Origin: Muribaculaceae bacterium
Lineage (GTDB): Bacteria; Bacteroidota; Bacteroidia; Bacteroidales; Muribaculaceae
NCBI GenBank assembly: GCA_017473615.1
Contig: JAFUKL010000026.1
Location: 1 to 63,727, forward strand
DNA: 63,727 nucleotides
Direction: 5' to 3'
Shown: positions 61,791 through 63,727 of the stretch, piece after piece
Position numbering within the stretch: the first letter of the stretch is position 1
Layout of the letters: each line of letters begins with the position of its first letter
Translations under genes and position numbers: made by a program
The notes under the pieces: generated by a model
What the model was told of the DNA's origin: nothing
The model's database searches: none
The model's input: only the letters and a program-made list of their open reading frames with translations

Positions 61791-62024
61791 GTTGCAAGTG
61801 TGCAACACGACATATTAGGAAAGCGTTTAGCATATTCCATTTAGATGAATCTGGACAATTCATTATGAGACAGGAATAGTGGAGCGTTCTCCTTTGGTAG
61901 TGTATATATGTGCAATCACAATCATATACAAGCCAAAGGTGTGAACTGTTTTTTACTTATCTGTCTCAGGGCAGTCCAGAGCCTATCTATAGGATAAGTT
62001 AAAGAGGTTCACACCTTTCTTTTA
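61791..62024 (+). ncRNA. ssrS: 6S-like RNA (Bacteroidales-1 type)
   Basis: No gene here, but a long hairpin is built from nested perfect stems: TCTGGAC/GTCCAGA (61850-61856 with 61974-61980), GAGACAG/CTGTCTC (61867-61873 with 61961-61967), CCTTTGG/CCAAAGG (61891-61897 with 61933-61939), and TGTATAT/ATATACA (61901-61907 with 61924-61930). The loop between the second and third stems is about 17 and 21 nt wide, like the 6S central bubble. A 5' hairpin GTTGCA/TGCAAC and a final AGGTTCACACCT hairpin with T run mark the ends. I recall this pattern as the Rfam Bacteroidales-1 motif, a likely 6S RNA that binds RNA polymerase. Ends are approximate. Confidence 0.72.
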
Positions 62025-62094
62025 TGTCCACACATAAACAAAACTTAATAACACGCACCCTCCCGAACCTCACGGTGCAAACAAAAAAAAAGCG

Positions 62095-63727
62095 TATGAA
62101 ACAAAAGAAATTCACGGACTTATTTTTAGTCTGTTTTGCTGTTGTATTCTTTGGTATTACAGCAAAAGCACAAAGTATTGTCCCCAAATGGGAATGTTCG
62201 GCACTAACCGACACCATTGTAAATACTAATGGTCAGATAGTATTCGAAGCGAGCGGTGCCAGGAAGGCAATAGGTGTAAATAATAGAATATATTTACCGA
62301 ATAATACTACCGGTTGTGTAGAAGAGTGGGAAAATGGTCTAAAGAGAAAAGTTTGGGATGTAAATTCTTTCATGATTGAAAAGGAACAAACTTATACCGA
62401 CAGCAATGGTGAAACCAAAGCAGACTTTTATAAACTTTGGTGTTTTGGCGCATCTGATGATGCAGGTAATATAATAGTAAATGCAGGAAGTTATGCTGAT
62501 AGGGGTCATGGAACTAAATGGGTTGTTATACCTGCTGATGGCTCTGCTATGCGACTTCTTGATATTAAAGAATTTCCAAATAGTATTACCACTGGACGCG
62601 TATATAATGGAGTGCATGTTGTAGGCAACTTAATGAAAGAGGCTTACCTATTTACGGCAGATGAAAACAGTGGTTATATAATTGCTATGAATGTTTTTCC
62701 TAATGGAACAGATATGGGATATAACCTGCAAAAATCATGGGCAATTCCATGTTCATACATAGGTTCTCTTCTTGAATGTAATATCGCTTCAAATACTGAT
62801 TATGAGACGCTCTCGAATGCAACAACCTTAAATGATTTTGCATCATTAATATTTGTTCGAAAAAGAACCGAAAATAGAATTTTCGCATGGGATGGCAGCA
62901 ATATGTATTACTATATAGTGAATAATATTTCAATTGGAACTGACGGATGTACTGCACATGGATTTGACATCTTTAAAATAAATAATGTTACATATTATAT
63001 TGTTCCTTTTAAAAATATGATTGATGGTACAGGTAACGGACGTAATGGTTCTTTTGAGATTCGTAATTTTGATACCGGTGAAATCGTTGCACAATATAAT
63101 ATGTCAGGTTTAGTGGACAATGTGAACCAGTCCTTTTCCGTTGAAACAGATTCTGATGGAAAAAGTGCAACTATATATGCTTATTGTCAAAGTAATAAAA
63201 TGGGGGTATATTCATTTTATCCCCAAAATAATGATGAAACTATATTGGCAGAATCGTTAATTATTGAGAGTGAAAAGGTTCTTAAGGTAGGAGAAACCGC
63301 TGAGATAACAGCAACAATCTCACCAACAAACGTGTCTAATCAAAATTTAAATTGGACTTCAAGCAATGAAGATGTCGCAATTGTTTCCAATGGATATGTC
63401 ATAGCTATATCTGCAGGTACTGCTAAATTGACCGCTACAACAACTGATGGATCTAATCTTACATCTACTTGTAATATAACTGTGATTGATGATGAAGAAA
63501 ATTACCTCACAATGCCGTCTGTTGATCTATATAAAGGTAAAATAGTCACAATTCCTATATCATTGAACAATCAGGCATCTTTCACAGCATTTCAGTGTGA
63601 TTTAACGCTACCCGATGGTGTGACGTGCAGTAAAGTGACATTGTCGGACAGAGCCTCCGATCACACTATTACAAAGTCACAATATAGTGACAACGTAGTA
63701 AGAATTGCATCCATTTCATTCACATCA
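62095..63727 (+). CDS. Large secreted protein with bacterial Ig-like domain, 3' end missing
   Basis: Open frame from ATG 62095 to the window edge, 544 residues so far with no stop. Signal peptide about 1-25 (ITAKAQS). Residues about 45-390 are beta-rich, with IGVNNRIYLPNN and FGASDDAGNIIVNAG, the second closely like FGTACDDAGNIIVRND in the 54103-57129 protein, so a propeller is likely. About 392-475 is a BIG2-type Ig-like domain (GETAEITATISPTNVSNQNL, WTSSNEDVAIVSNGYVIAIS). The last part (about 480-544) resembles a cohesin-like unit (VTIPISLNNQASFTAFQCDL). Probably extracellular, likely with a T9SS tail beyond the window. Confidence 0.85.

Overview
The window is chromosomal DNA of a gut-type Bacteroidales bacterium. 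Low-GC intergenic DNA, Bacteroidota-style promoters (a -7 element of the form TAnnTTTG, sometimes with TTTG about 19-20 bp upstream), almost no Shine-Dalgarno sequences, two T9SS type A sorting domains, WG-repeat, DUF4465, DUF4252 and DUF3108 proteins, and a 6S-like RNA of Bacteroidales type all point there. Family level (for example Muribaculaceae or Barnesiellaceae) is a guess. There is no phage, no insertion sequence with a transposase, and no CRISPR array.

Layout. 1-524: the 5' end of a 16S rRNA gene on the minus strand with its leader and promoter. 525-9226: envelope and small unknown genes, murI, and a NifU-like scaffold/GGGtGRT pair. 9337-11725: a divergent AAA-DUF4143 ATPase and ADP-ribosylglycohydrolase pair, AT-rich and accessory in look. 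11812-24000: polyprenyl-phosphate sugar transferase, DUF349 protein, M16 peptidase with a cyclophilin, ligA, ogt, PspC, HMA protein, OmpH-like protein, pepD. 23835-27416: two secreted proteins, one with a T9SS tail, and a HipBA toxin-antitoxin pair. 27528-30022: tRNA-Arg(ACG) and an ECF sigma/anti-sigma/DUF4252 operon. 30138-37473: ATP-grasp-like protein, maf-kdsC-nitroreductase-dnaB on the minus strand, then ispE, grpE, dnaJ. 37675-49784: WG-repeat lipoprotein, acyl-CoA synthetase, beta-barrel protein, a GMP synthase with a shortened amidotransferase domain, a second AAA ATPase, a TonB-C mosaic protein, hflX, and an AmgK-like kinase fused to a RapZ C-terminal domain followed by a MurU-like nucleotidyltransferase. 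49981-63727: rpmH, efp, ald, a glycosyltransferase, radC, a 1008-residue T9SS glycerophosphodiesterase-like protein, a GntR-controlled ABC transporter operon, rarA, a 6S-like RNA, and a large secreted protein cut by the window end.

The most unusual signal is a dispersed intergenic repeat, about 65-200 bp, present as at least ten copies or fragments. Its left end begins with TAAGAAnC, and in several places it supplies or touches the stop codon of the gene before it (positions 3119, 6132, 7211, 20010, 49782); in ogt it also encodes the last residues. The longest copy (3535-3736) has imperfect terminal inverted repeats, like a MITE. A second signal is the 14-bp palindrome ATGTTnTATAACAT, found near the rRNA promoter, near the promoter of an orphan small RNA candidate, and upstream of ald. 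Other items worth attention are the kinase-RapZ fusion beside MurU, which would join amino-sugar sensing to cell-wall recycling, and the GMP synthase that has lost the glutaminase catalytic residues.
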